Positions 1 through 9,260 of a stretch of 64,000 bases of DNA are shown here, piece after piece. Where the stretch lies: the NCBI GenBank assembly GCA_963575745.1, contig CAUYUJ010019370.1, positions 449,703 to 513,702 of the forward strand. Direction: 5' to 3'. The stretch is from Prorocentrum cordatum (Eukaryota; Sar; Dinophyceae; Prorocentrales; Prorocentraceae). The notes under the pieces were generated by a model. It had not been told where the DNA came from. It made no database searches and saw nothing but the letters and a program-made list of their open reading frames with translations. Each line of letters opens with the position of its first letter. Position 1 is the first letter of the stretch. Made by a program: the position numbers and the translations under genes.

Positions 1-957
1 CAGGGGGCCAGTTAGGTAACCCCCAGCACCCCCTTGTACAAATGAGGTGCGGGCCCCGGGAGGAGCAGTGTATATGAAAAACACCATGTGTCCTGGATGG
101 AGGATCAACAATTATTGCTTAGAAATGGGATCGCAAAAATCATTGTAATACGGTTCCCTCTTATACTTTTGCAGCCCAACAAACGCTTATATCCCAAGCC
201 CTTAATACCCGCGCTTATCGTCTTCGACCGTACCCCCTTAGGTGTCTATTTGTCGTACCTGAAAAGCGTATTTCGTGCAGCCCATGCGGCTGGGGACGGG
301 AAGACGGATGGAAGGAAGGGGCAGTGGGGAGGGAGGAGGATGGAGCACGAGAGAGCGTAGCAGGAACGGGGGCAGAAGAAACACGCGCGTGGCAGAACCA
401 GTCGGGCAGATTGTGCGGGTAGACCCTAACGGGCGGGTCGGGAAGGCGGACCCAGGCGGCCAGGTCGCGCACGCGGGTTGCTGAAACGTGCGTGCTGGTG
501 AACCGAGAGGGGGGTCTCGAGCGATACAAACCACGACGAGAGCGCGATTCGTGAGCGTCGAGGGCGCGGCGTCTGAATCAATTGCGACCAGGTCCCACGC
601 GAGAGCGCGATTCCTCCATGAATCGCAAGGAGCTCCAGCGCGAGAGCGCGATTTTGAATAACATCCGGGGGAGTGTCAGGCGGGACCCGTTGTTATTGTT
701 CTTGCTATGCATTCGGGTAAACTGAATGGTGTTGTTGTTGGTGTTGTTTTTGTTGGTGTTGTTGTGACTCGGGCGCCAGAGGGCCAGTTTGGTGACCCCC
801 CTAATTTCCACTGTTTAAAACCAGCTGCGAGCCCCAGGACGAGCACTCTAAATGAAAAACACAATGGTCACCAGGCAAGGGGGATCAACGATAATTATTT
901 TCAGAAACGAAAAACCAACAGCAATCAACAACAGCAATAACAACACCAACAATTATG
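1..957. repeat. Family A repeat: end of one unit and one complete unit
   Basis: Bases 1-140 are the 3' end of one unit and about 150-905 a whole unit of the same roughly 0.8-kb repeat that is tandemly arrayed at 32.6-38.9 kb. Shared landmarks, in order: a pyrimidine-rich head with a TTCGACCGTACCCC box, a GGAGCACGAGAGA box, a GGGCGGGTCGGGAAGGCGG box, several short sub-repeats around GCGAGAGCGCGATTC spaced 40-65 bases apart, a GTTGTTGTTG stretch, and a tail reading GGGGGATCAACRATAATTATT followed by TTCAGAAA. An AAC-rich microsatellite (905-955) separates it from the next unit. Open frames here run on both strands and match no family I recognise. Confidence 0.8.
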
Positions 958-1057
958 TGACGACTGTTCGCTGTTACCCGCTCGCGTGCCAGCCAACACG
1001 TATATCCCAAGCCCTCGGTACCCGCCCTCTTCGTCTTCGATCTTACCACCTTGTTGG

Positions 1058-1060
<3 letters not shown>
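958..1060. repeat. Family A repeat, 5' head only
   Basis: Starts with the unit head (GACTGTTCGCT, CTCGCGTGCC, TATATCCCAAGCCCTCGGTA, CTTCGTCTTCGATC) and stops abruptly in a (TA)n tract. Family B sequence follows, so this unit was interrupted or recombined at the (TA)n. Confidence 0.7.

Positions 1061-1092
<32 letters not shown>
1061..1092. repeat. (TA)n microsatellite
   Basis: About 16 TA dinucleotides at the junction of the truncated family A unit and the family B element. Confidence 0.95.
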
Positions 1093-1093
<1 letters not shown>

Positions 1094-2045
1094 CTCTTCC
1101 TATCTTTTTATAAGCCCGGGCGGGGGGGAGACCCGTCACCCCCCCAAAAAAAACCGGACTCCCGGGACCTGGGGCTTTGGGGCCCTCCGGACGGGCCTCG
1201 AGGCGGCCACCAGGCCTCGCAAGGCGTTTTGCCGAGCCTTCCCAGCACACTCAAGGCGATCAGGGGGGTCATCGGAGACGTCCCAGAGACCCCCAAGACA
1301 GCACAAGAGCGCTCCAAGAGTGACCGACGTGACCTCAAGATGGCCCAAGAGGCCTCCAGGGCGGCCCCAAAGAGGCCTCCAAGAGCACTCCCAAGAAGGC
1401 CCCCCGAGGCACAAATCATTGATTTTCTATGGGTTTTTGGTGAATTTTGGGGTTCTCCTCTTTTCGGCTTCCCGACGCTCTAAGACGGCGGTCTTCTGGG
1501 CGTCCGAAGCCGCCTGGGAGGCTCCCAAATCGCCCCACAACCATCCGAAAGGGCTTCCAGGCAGTCCAAGAGAGTCCCAAAACGGCACAACACGGGTCCA
1601 AGATGGCCCTCAGAGAGCCCCATGGCGGCCCAAGATGGCCCAAAGACACCCTCCGAAGAATTCCAAATCGTGATTCGGTTGTTCAGGGAGACGGCGGTTG
1701 GAGGCAGGGTGGCCCGAGGAAGCCCCCGGAGGCCCCCAGAATACGCCCAGGAGGCCCCCAGAAGGCCTTAAGAAAACCCGGAACAACTTTTGTGAGGCCC
1801 CTAGAGGCTCTCCAAGGAGGAGCCTCCGCAAAAAAGAGCTGAGGAGGATGGAGAGAATGCGCAGGGTATGGCGAAAATGAGGAACAATAAGCATGGAGGA
1901 ATAATAACGAATAACATCATTATAGCGGCGATGCCAGAAAAGGCAACCAGGAGTTATCGCTAAATTGTCGGCTTGACCTTCCTGCCATTCCGCCTGCATG
2001 CCAAACTTCAAGGACCAAGGTGCATGGCGCGAAGCGCCACTGCAG
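1093..2045 (-). repeat. Family B GGCC-rich composite element, copy B1
   Basis: A G-run/C-run hairpin end (about 1,120-1,150) is followed by degenerate tandem words of the CCCAAGAGGCCCC type, reverse complement of CTTGGGGCCTCTTGGG. At about 1,415-1,495 lies a non-repetitive core that recurs in the other family B copies, followed by more GGCC words and a terminal box GGACCAAGGTGCATGGCGCG (2,011-2,030) shared with copy B6 at 43.15 kb. Both B1 and B6 abut a (TA)n tract. Long open frames rich in Gly, Leu, Trp and Pro are by-products of the repeat. Confidence 0.8.
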
Positions 2046-2050
2046 ACTTG

Positions 2051-2052
2051 TA

Positions 2053-2095
<43 letters not shown>
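2051..2095. repeat. (TA)n microsatellite
   Basis: Nearly pure TA run with one G substitution, immediately beyond the family B terminal box. Confidence 0.95.
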
Positions 2096-2097
<2 letters not shown>

Positions 2098-2398
2098 GAG
2101 GTGAGGGGGTGAGATCGAAGTGGAACGGAGAGCACCCCTACCGGGAAATCGATTTCGGTTTCGTGTTCGTGCGTGCCGTGCGTGCGGGCGAGGCGAAGCT
2201 GCGTGGGCGGGCGAGAAGAAAGTCTCCTGTAGCTGAGGCGCGGCCGGACCAAATGATGCCTCTCCGGGGGCCGGTGGCCCGCGGTGTCCCGCCGGTGTCC
2301 CGCTTCCGGCTGAGGCGCGGCCGGAACAAATGATTCCTCTCCGGGGCCGGTGGCCCGCGGTGTCCCGCCGGTGTCCCGCCAGTCTCCCGTCGGTGTCC
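2096..2398. repeat. Duplicated ~72-bp unit before the GAT tract
   Basis: The segment GCTGAGGCGCGGCCGGAMCA followed by AATGATKCCTCTCCGGGG and GTGGCCCGCGGTGTCCCGCC appears twice (about 2,233-2,305 and 2,310-2,378). It ends in GGTGTCCCG words that continue as punctuation inside the following GAT array. Nothing coding is supported at 2,096-2,232. Confidence 0.7.
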
Positions 2399-2399
2399 C

Positions 2400-2460
<61 letters not shown>

Positions 2461-2493
2461 CTGATGTTGATGATGATGATGATGATTATGATT

Positions 2494-2538
<45 letters not shown>

Positions 2539-2604
2539 TCGATGATGTTGATGATGATGGTGCGAATGGTGATGGTGGTGATGATGGTGTCCCGATGATG
2601 ATGG

Positions 2605-2635
<31 letters not shown>

Positions 2636-3460
2636 GATGATGTTGACGATGTTGATGATGGTGGTGGTGGTGATGATGGTGATGGTGTCCCGATGATGAT
2701 GTTGATGATGATGATGCTGCTGCTCATGATGATGGTGTCCCGATGATGATGATGCTGTTGACGACCCTGATGATTGAGATGATGATGAGATGATGATGAT
2801 GATGATGATAATGGTGTTGATGTTGGATATGATGATGGTGTCCCGATGATGAGGATGATGATGATGAGGTGGATTATGCTGTTGATGATGATGGTGATGA
2901 TGATGGTGTCCAGATGATGATGATGTTGATGATGACGATGATGACGATGCTGGTGTCCCGATGATGATGATTATGATTTTGATGATGAGGATCAAGAAGA
3001 GGTGATGATGATTTTTATGCTGGTGGCCCGATGATGGTGATACTGATGATGCTGATGTTGATGATGATTGTGTCCCGATAATGATGTTGACGATGGTGAT
3101 GATGATGGTGACGATGATGATGGTGTCCCGATGATGATCATGATGATGTTGATGATGATGATGATGTTGCTGATGATGATGCTGGCGTCCCGATGATGAT
3201 GATGTTGATGATATTCCATGATGATCTTGAGATCATGATGGTGGTTGTGGTCCGATGATGATGATGCTGATGTCCGGATGATGATGGTGTTGATGATGAT
3301 GGTGACGATGATGGTGTTCCGATGATGATGATGAAAGCCGATGGTGATGATGTTGAAGATGATGGTGCTGAGATGAGGATGATGGTGTCCCGATGGTGAT
3401 GATGATGATTTTGATGACATTGATGGTGATGATGTTGATGATGGTGATGATGATGGCGTT
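2399..3460. repeat. Kilobase (GAT)n array punctuated by GGTGTCCCG
   Basis: About 1.06 kb built from GAT/GGT/GTT triplets, with the word GGTGTCCCGATGATGATG recurring every 50-190 bases (for example near 2,586, 2,688, 2,737, 2,837, 3,120). This is a higher-order minisatellite rather than a simple slippage tract. The poly-His, poly-Met and poly-Ile frames across it are artefacts. Confidence 0.9.
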
Positions 3461-3712
3461 GATTGTGAGATCGGTTATGATATCGACAGGGAGATCGAAA
3501 GTGAGACCGAATGTGAGATCGATTGTGAGATTGATCGTGAGATCGATAATGATATCGATTGTGATATCGATCGTCAGATCGATTTTGAGATCGATCGAAT
3601 GAAATAGATCGAGTGAGATCGATTGTGAGATCGATCGAGTGAGATCGATCGAGTGAGATCGATAGTGAGATTGATAGTGAGATCGATAGTGAGACCGATC
3701 GAGTGAGACGTT
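3461..3712. repeat. GATC-rich minisatellite
   Basis: Degenerate 10-16-bp units of the type GTGAGATCGATCGA, containing more than twenty GATC tetramers in about 250 bases. It directly follows the GAT array. Confidence 0.85.
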
Positions 3713-3764
3713 GGTTCCTCCCCCCCCCGCGAACCTCCTTGTCACCCGAAGCGTGGTCGTATAG

Positions 3765-3767
3765 GTA

Positions 3768-3825
<58 letters not shown>

Positions 3826-3846
3826 AAAAAAAAAAAAAAAAAAAAA
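3765..3846. repeat. Compound (TA)n-(GA)n-(A)n microsatellite
   Basis: (TA)n to about 3,800, then (GA)n to about 3,825, then a 22-base A run. The segment 3,713-3,764 holds a C-run and no recognisable feature. Confidence 0.9.
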
Positions 3847-3849
3847 GAG

Positions 3850-4773
3850 ATTCGGGACCTGCCGTGCGTAGCTGGCGCAGCCCCTTGAACAGGGGAAAGG
3901 TGTGAGGAGTGAACAGACAAGGGCGGGGAATGATGGAGCACGAGAGAAATCTGCAGGAGGAGGGTTAGGGGCAGGGCGGGCGGACTCGAATTCACGGGCA
4001 GGTCATGCGGGCAGGCCCGGATGAACAGGTCGAGCGGGCAAACCACTTAAGCGTCACCCATGATGAAGGAAGATTTAAGTGATAGCGCGATTCCGAGGCA
4101 ATTCGTGAGGAAATCCAGAGCGAAAGCGTGATTCCAAAGTCTAGGGGGCACGGCGCCGCAGTACATGGGGAGGAAATACCACGCGAGAGCGCGATTCTTG
4201 AAACACAGATTGCGGAAGTCCCGCGCTAGTGAGCGACATTGAAACACATTGAGAGCAACAGCAGCAACAACAGTAACAAACATGTTGAGATTGTTCGCCC
4301 CTATCTGCTCGCGTGCCATTCGAAACGTATATCCCGAACCCTCGATACCAGCCCTACTCATCTTCGATCGTACCCCATGGTGGCATATCTTCCTTACCTG
4401 CCACGCGCATTTAGCGCAGCCCCTAAAACAGGGGAAGAGAGAACGGATGTAAGGGGAGGGGGAAGGATGGAGCACGAGAGAAATCAGCAGGAGAGACGTT
4501 AGGAGCAGAAGCCACGTGGCAGAACCAGACGGGCAGATCGTATTGCGTGCATCGCGAGGGCGGTCTCGAGCGATAGCGCGATCCCCAAGTAAATTGTGAG
4601 AAGAGCCAGAGCGAGAGCGTGATTCCTGAGTGTCGAGGGCGCGGCGTCTGAATCTATTTCGAGGACGTCCCACGCGAGAGCGCGATACCTGCACAGATTG
4701 TGAAGAAGTCCCGCGGAAGAGCGCCCAGACTTACCTTTGAAAAGAACAGGGTGCGAACCCCGCGGAATCACAC
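3850..4773. repeat. Family A repeat: 5'-truncated unit plus a shortened unit
   Basis: Bases 3,850-4,240 carry the body of one unit (GCGCAGCCCCTT, GGAGCACGAGAGAAAT, repeated GAGAGCGCGATTC words). A second unit head begins near 4,285 (GATTGTTCGCCCC, CTGCTCGCGTGCC) and runs through the same boxes to about 4,760. The usual GGGGGATCAAC tail is missing and is replaced by the short family H motif, 95 bases before the first dioxygenase exon. Confidence 0.75.
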
Positions 4774-4815
4774 TTCAGCCACGCACCCGTGGATAGCGAT
4801 TGACCGCTCGGCCCC
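4774..4815 (+). repeat. Family H short dispersed motif, copy 1
   Basis: TTCAGCCACGCACC, then a GGATA box, then TGACCGCTCGGCCCCC. The same bipartite motif recurs at 17,361, 54,637 and 55,258. Confidence 0.6.
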
Positions 4816-4868
4816 CTCACTCGGATGACCGTGCCGTGCCGTGCGCCTCCACGAGGCGGGCCTCGCAG

Positions 4869-5033
4869 GTGGGCTGGCGGGCCGCTCAGCACCTCAACTA
4901 CCGCACCGACGACGTCAAGGTGCGCACGCTGGGGGACCCGGACGCCATCGAGCTCTTCCGGTCCCGCGTGGAGGGCCCCCTGATCGCGCAGATCGAGCGG
5001 TCCTTCGGCCTGCCTGCCGAGGACTGGCGGAGG
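4869..5033 (+). CDS. 2OG-Fe(II) dioxygenase (prolyl 4-hydroxylase-like), upstream exon
   Basis: Open frame of 55 codons lying just upstream of, and in phase with, the catalytic exon at 6,815. It starts at VGWRAAQHLNYRTDDVKVRT, continues LGDPDAIELFRSRVEGPLIA and ends SFGLPAEDWRR. This fits the helical segment that precedes the double-stranded beta-helix in prolyl-4-hydroxylase-type proteins; that assignment rests mainly on the neighbour. The acceptor is CTCGCAG|GTGGGC and the proposed donor CGGAGG|GCGAGA, a GC donor. Both ends are phase 0, matching the GAC start of the next exon. Codons are GC-rich at third positions, unlike the flanking repeats. An upstream exon must exist but family A repeats precede it; I could not find it. 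The frame stays open into the (TCC)n tract, so the exact end is inferred. Confidence 0.6.
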
Positions 5034-5046
5034 GCGAGAGAAGGCA

Positions 5047-5252
5047 ATCCTACTCCTCCTCCTCCTCCTCCTCCTCCTCCTCCTCCTCCACCTCCTCCTC
5101 CTCCCCCTCCCCCTCCTCCTCCTCCTCCCCCTCCTCCTTCCTCCCTCTCCTCCTCCTCCTCCTCCTCCCCCTCCTCCTCCTCTTTCTCCTCCTTCTCCTC
5201 CTCCCCCTCCTCCTCCTCCTCTTCCTCCTCTTCCTCCTCCTCCTCCTTTCCA
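5047..5252. repeat. (TCC)n tract in the dioxygenase intron
   Basis: About 200 bases of TCC/CTCC with occasional TTC. It abuts the 3' end of the antisense LINE, so in the LINE's own orientation it reads as a (GGA)n tail. Poly-Pro/Ser/Leu and poly-Gly/Glu frames are artefacts. Confidence 0.95.
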
Positions 5253-6592
5253 CGCTTTCCACGCAGCCGCAGTCTCCCGCATCCGAAGCGCAAGAGACAG
5301 CAAAAACACGCTTACACCTCCCCGAACTTGACTTGGGAGCTGCGACCGAACTGGCACCTCGAGCTGGGGTCCTCGCCCGCAAGGAGCATCGACAGACTCT
5401 TGCCTGCCGCCCCATTCCGAGGCCGTCCAGTGCATTTCTCCTTCAAGAAGCGGGAGCGAAGCACCCCGAACGCCGCGCATTTCCGACACCAAACGACCTT
5501 CCCCGAGGGCCCATAGCCCATCCAGAGCACGTGGGAGGGGTGGGCCGACGCGGCAATCTTGGGGATCCCTCGGCAGGAGAACGCGGCGAGGGCTCCTCTG
5601 GACTTCGCACGTTCCCCGCAGATGTCACACAGATAAGATTTACCTTCCCTACAGATCGTGTGTCCGTTGGGCTCTGGAACTAAAACCAGCTGGGGGGCGT
5701 CAGGGGAGCGGCGGGGGGCCTTGGACTTGGCCTTGCAACGTTCCACATCCCTCAAGCCCCTCCGAGACGCTTCCCCCAGCATGAAACCTAACAGCTTCCC
5801 TACCTGCTTGATTCCTTGGCAGACCGTATGATACCAGGAACGGAGGGTTTCTGGCTGCTCCTGCAGCAAGGTGCCGTCCCGATCCAGGCGCGGCAGTCCT
5901 GTTGCCGACCCAGGCATAGAAGGGGAACCCTTGGACCTGCGCCTGGTTTCAAGAGAGATTGGAACGAATCTTACAGATAGAACTGAGACTCCAGCCTATG
6001 TCCAGAGCTTTGGCCAAGACCTTGACCCACACCACAGAAAACGCAAGCCCCGAAACAACCTGGTCGGGGCCTAAGCTCCAGACGTCAACGATAACTTTAC
6101 AGTCCGTCCATATTTCCAGGGGGCCAGCATCGGCATTCATGAGCGCCATGTACAGGGCCCACAACTCCCCCCCATGTTGGACTGTACAGGGTGGGGGAGA
6201 GGCCCAAACAAGCTGCCCGAGATCTGGCCCCCTGGGTCCACGCTCACCACGGCCCACCCAGCTCGAGAAAGCCACGGCAGAGTGGGGTCGAGGGTGGAGC
6301 CGTCCAGGCACACAATCCCTCCGAGACGGCCAGACCTCGGGACGGTGTGCCACCTCCAGGGTTGCTGTACAAGGGGGCAGGGTGAGTAACGAAACGCCGA
6401 AGAAAGCAGCCCCCTAGTATAGAAGAGCCGCCACTTCGGGGAGGTAGCCGACTCTCCAGTCCTGACTAAACGATCGAACCCTAAAAGCTGACGGAAATCA
6501 TGGAGCGCGGGGCAGGAGAAACAGCGGTGTTGCTTGGTTCCCCAAGGGTGCCCACACGCCTGACAAGCAGCACTGCAAGAAACCCGATCCAG
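5253..6592 (-). mobile_element. LINE retrotransposon remnant (RNase H and C-terminal zinc knuckles)
   Basis: Read on the minus strand this is a 5'-truncated, frame-disrupted LINE polyprotein end. First comes a Cys/His knuckle, ACQACGHPWGTKQHRCFSC (about 6,575-6,515). Next is an RNase HI core: DGS near 6,300, RAGWAVVSVDP, then GGELWALYMAL (catalytic Glu near 6,165) and EIWTDCKVIVD (Asp near 6,103). Downstream are two CxxC modules: YLCDICGERAKSR, then VVWCRKCAAFGVLRSRFLKE, ending with KCTGRP near 5,420. A frame change falls at a seven-C run (about 6,167-6,173), inside the RNase H core. Reverse transcriptase and endonuclease domains are absent. The element lies antisense in the intron between the two dioxygenase exons, with (TCC)n tracts at both edges. 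It is a non-functional fossil. The order knuckle, RNase H, C-terminal CxxC resembles dinoflagellate LINEs as I know them; I cannot name the clade. Confidence 0.75.
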
Positions 6593-6593
6593 T

Positions 6594-6668
6594 CCTCCTC
6601 CTCCTCCTCCTCCTCCTCCTCCTCCTCCTCCTCCTCCTCCTCCTCCTCCTCCTCCTCCTCCTCCTCCC
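6594..6668. repeat. (TCC)n microsatellite at the LINE 5' edge
   Basis: Twenty-five almost perfect TCC triplets ending in CCCCCTGC. Second of the two tracts bracketing the intronic LINE. Confidence 0.95.
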
Positions 6669-6814
6669 CCTGCTCTAATTCGTCCGTCTTCGGGCCCCCC
6701 CCCGTCGCCATTGCTGGACGCAGCTCGGGAAACGGGTGCGCGTTTGGGCCCCGGGAGGGGTCGGGAGGCCGAGTACGAGTGTTGCTGTTGTCTCACCTCG
6801 CCCCGTGCCGAGAG

Positions 6815-7077
6815 GACGTGGTGGCCTTCGACTCCTTCATCGTTCGGTACGCTGCGCCTGGAGGCAAGACCTCGCTGGCCTCGCACAGGGACGGATCCAT
6901 CGTCAGCGCCACGGTCTCTCTGTCCGACGCGGGCGCGTACAGAGGCGGGGGCACGCGGATCGACGAGGTGGTGTACCGCCCCTCTCAAGGGGGAGCGGTT
7001 CTTTTCGGAGGCGCCAGGGTGCATTCTGGTGAGCCGATTACTTGGGGCACACGGTACGTAGCCACGATCTTCTTCAG
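6815..7077 (+). CDS. 2OG-Fe(II) dioxygenase (prolyl 4-hydroxylase-like), catalytic exon
   Basis: Encodes most of the double-stranded beta-helix catalytic core of an Fe(II)/2-oxoglutarate oxygenase. Visible residues: the HxD pair in SLASHRDGS (His codon 6,884, Asp codon 6,890); the GGGT turn of the strand AGAYRGGGTRIDEVV; and GAVLFGGARVHSGEPITWGT, which holds the distal iron His (7,022), followed by TRYV with the 2-oxoglutarate-binding Arg (7,052). The spacing, 46 residues between the two His and 10 from the distal His to Arg, is normal for the family. Such enzymes hydroxylate prolyl or other side chains using Fe(II), O2 and 2-oxoglutarate; the substrate cannot be told. Acceptor CCGAGAG|GACGTG (phase 0, matching the upstream exon); donor TTCTTCAG|GTGCAG in phase 2, so at least one more exon follows that I did not find. 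No inactivating change is visible. Confidence 0.8.
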
Positions 7078-7486
7078 GTGCAGATATTTCGACTGCCACT
7101 GGAGGTCCTCGGGGCAGCCGAAGAAAGCAGTACCAGTGAGCTTCGGCTTCTTCCTCTCACACTGTCTTCCCCCTCCAATCCTTCTTAATGATTGGGCGAA
7201 TCACATGGCAGTTTGTACATCAGATAGGGAATCAGTCTGCCTGCAGGAAGATCAGACACGCATGGCGAGTGTGCCTCTGGATTTCTCATTGCAGGGTATC
7301 TTACCGTATGCACCCGCTGTGTCACGCTGCTTGTGGTTGTCCTCAGGACCGACGACGAGGAACCGCTCTGGGAGGGCTCCCCGCTGACGGCAGCAACGTT
7401 AGCTGGGCTCTGCTCCATTGCGGTCGCTTCGCTCCTGACGTGGAAGATGCCCAACGCTTCGCGGCAGCCCTGCCAGACGGCTACGT
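7078..7486. other. Dioxygenase intron/3' flank, no supported feature
   Basis: Short overlapping open frames on both strands, none matching a family I recognise. The missing 3' exon of the dioxygenase could lie here or farther downstream. Confidence 0.4.
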
Positions 7487-7690
7487 GGCGGGTTCCAGAA
7501 AGGCCTGTGCCTTCGAGGATCGGAGGAGTTGCCATCTCCTCCTCGGCGGAATGCGGTGGAAGGCCCGTGGAGGCCGGTGGACGCGGTTCCGCCGGCGGAA
7601 GGTCGGCGGAAGTGAGAGATGCGCCTGTAACGACATGGCAACATTTTAGGGTGCAGGATTTCCGCAACCGACCACGTATCGCGTGGGGGC
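7487..7690. repeat. Family X dispersed repeat, copy 1
   Basis: Shares the order TTCCAGAAAGGCCT, CATCTCCTCCTCGGCGGAA, GCGGAAG words, GGCAACATTTT and a CCGCAACCGACCACG-like end with 9,620-9,830. A weaker third copy of its GGCGGAAG part lies at 40,240-40,335. Contains small CTTCCGCCGGCGGAAG-type inverted repeats. Confidence 0.55.
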
Positions 7691-7960
7691 CTCCTCAGGG
7701 CGATCTTGGGTGTCCTCTCGGGAGCCTCCTCCGGCCGCCCCGCGGTCCGCTTCGTGCCTTTGGGGGTTCCTCCTTCGAGCCCCTCTGTCCTTCGTGGGTC
7801 GTCGCAGGGCCCTCTTGGTAGGTTTGGAAGGTAACGCTTCACCCGATCTTCGGGAGTCGTCGGTCCTTCTGGGCCTCCTTGGGCCCTCTGTGGCCTTCGC
7901 GGGGGCTCCCCGAGCCCATCTTGGGCCGTCGCGGGGCCCCGGGTCGGCACAGGCGGAGGG
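7691..7960 (+). repeat. Family B fragment, copy B7
   Basis: Degenerate GGGCCTCCTTGGGCCCTC / ATCTTGGGCCGTC words, as in the larger family B elements, without a recognisable core. Confidence 0.6.
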
Positions 7961-8687
7961 GGGGCGGATCGAAGGAGGGGAGGGGCGCCGGTACTGGATT
8001 CTGAGGGTCCTGAGGCGTAGAGAGTCTTCATCACCTCCACTTCGGGACCCCCAGGGTGCGGTGAACATGGATTCCGTTGGGTCCCTGGGAGAAGTGTTGA
8101 TGTCCACTGTGCCCCGTGGGATGGATTCCCGAGGTGGTGATGATGGATGTATTCCAGCATCGGATGGATGGAGCCCCAACGAGCTCAACTCAGTCATCGA
8201 TGTGTATTTTCTCTTCCTCCCCTCTGTGTCGTTGGGCCCTCGCTTTCTCTCCGCAGCGCCGCGAATTCCCTCCCCCCCAATCCTATCCTTCCTGCCGCTG
8301 CTCCTGCGTTGCCTGCCGCATGCTGCTGGTTGCTATGCAGTGGCTTCTGCCGCTCCGCTCTCTGCTCTGTTCGCATGCCCGTCCCAGTCCACGTTCATGT
8401 CTGCCCTCTCACCGACGCGCTCCGATAGGGAGCCCCACCTACAGTTCGAGTGGCCGAGTACGCATGCGGTCCTTCCGACCGCCTCGGCATACCCCTCACG
8501 CAGATCGTGTCTCAATAGGGGTCTCCACCTGCGGCCCCAGTGGGCGTCCTCGCATGCGGGCCTCCGCTTATTTTAGCATAGTTCTCACGGATCGTGCTCC
8601 ATTGGGATCCTCTCGTTGCGATTGTTGTTTGGCGTTTTGGACGCGCAGAAGGATCCGAATGCCATTAGAGGGGTGCATTGTTTGCTT
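7961..8687. other. Non-coding stretch with a partial ~87-bp tandem repeat
   Basis: From about 8,426 to 8,620 a segment beginning ATAGGGAGCCCCACCT is repeated as ATAGGGGTCTCCACCT, and a third start (ATTGGGATCCTCTCG) follows, spaced about 87 bases. The rest shows only short overlapping frames. Confidence 0.5.
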
Positions 8688-9260
8688 GCTTGCCTTGTTG
8701 GTTGGTTGGCCACTTGGCGGGGTAGCTGGTCAACCAGTTGGTTGGATGGCTGGTTGGTTGGTCGGCCGCTTGGCTGGTCGATTGTTTGGCTGGCTGGCTG
8801 CTTGATTGGCTAGATGAGTACAAGGCTGGTTGGCTGGCAGGTTAGCCTGATGGATGGCTTGTTGGTTGTTTGGTTAATTGGTTGGTTGTTTGCTTGCTTG
8901 TTGAGTGGTTTGTTGGTTGGTTCGCTGCCTGATTCGGTGCTTGTCTGGCAGGCTTGTTGTCTGGCTGAGCGGTTGGTTTGCTGGTCACTTGATTTGTTGG
9001 CTGTTAGTTTGGTCGATTGTTTAGCTGGTTCGTTGGCTGGATGGTCAGCTGTCTGGTTGACTTGTTGGGATGGTTGGCCGTTCCTATGTCTGGGCTGGCC
9101 AGGCGTGTCGTGGTTTTGCTGTCTGGTAGGCTGGCTGGCTGGCTGCTTGATTGGATGGTCTGCTCTCTGGTTGGCTGCCCGGTTTGTTTGTTGATTGGCT
9201 GGATGGTTGGTTTGCTACTTGGCGCATTGGCTGGTTGGTGGACTAGCTAGCTAGTTGTTT
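8688..9260 (+). repeat. TTGGCTGG degenerate minisatellite
   Basis: Almost 600 bases of TTGGTTGGCTGGCTGG-like tetramer mixtures. The translations (Trp-Leu-Val-Gly repeats) look like hydrophobic proteins but are repeat artefacts. Confidence 0.9.

Noticed and set aside
2399-2727. Poly-His/poly-Met/poly-Asp open frames over GAT tracts (also 58.8-59.4 and 62.45-62.63 kb)
   Set aside because: Triplet microsatellites stay open in several frames at once; no protein-like sequence flanks them.
4750-4775. GGTGCGAACCCC and similar GGTGCGAGCCC words in family A as tRNA or polymerase III B boxes
   Set aside because: Only a partial B-box match, with no A box or cloverleaf found at the right distance.
8688-9194. 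Hydrophobic frame that looks like a multi-pass membrane protein
   Set aside because: It is the translation of TTGGCTGG tetramer repeats; all three + frames look alike.
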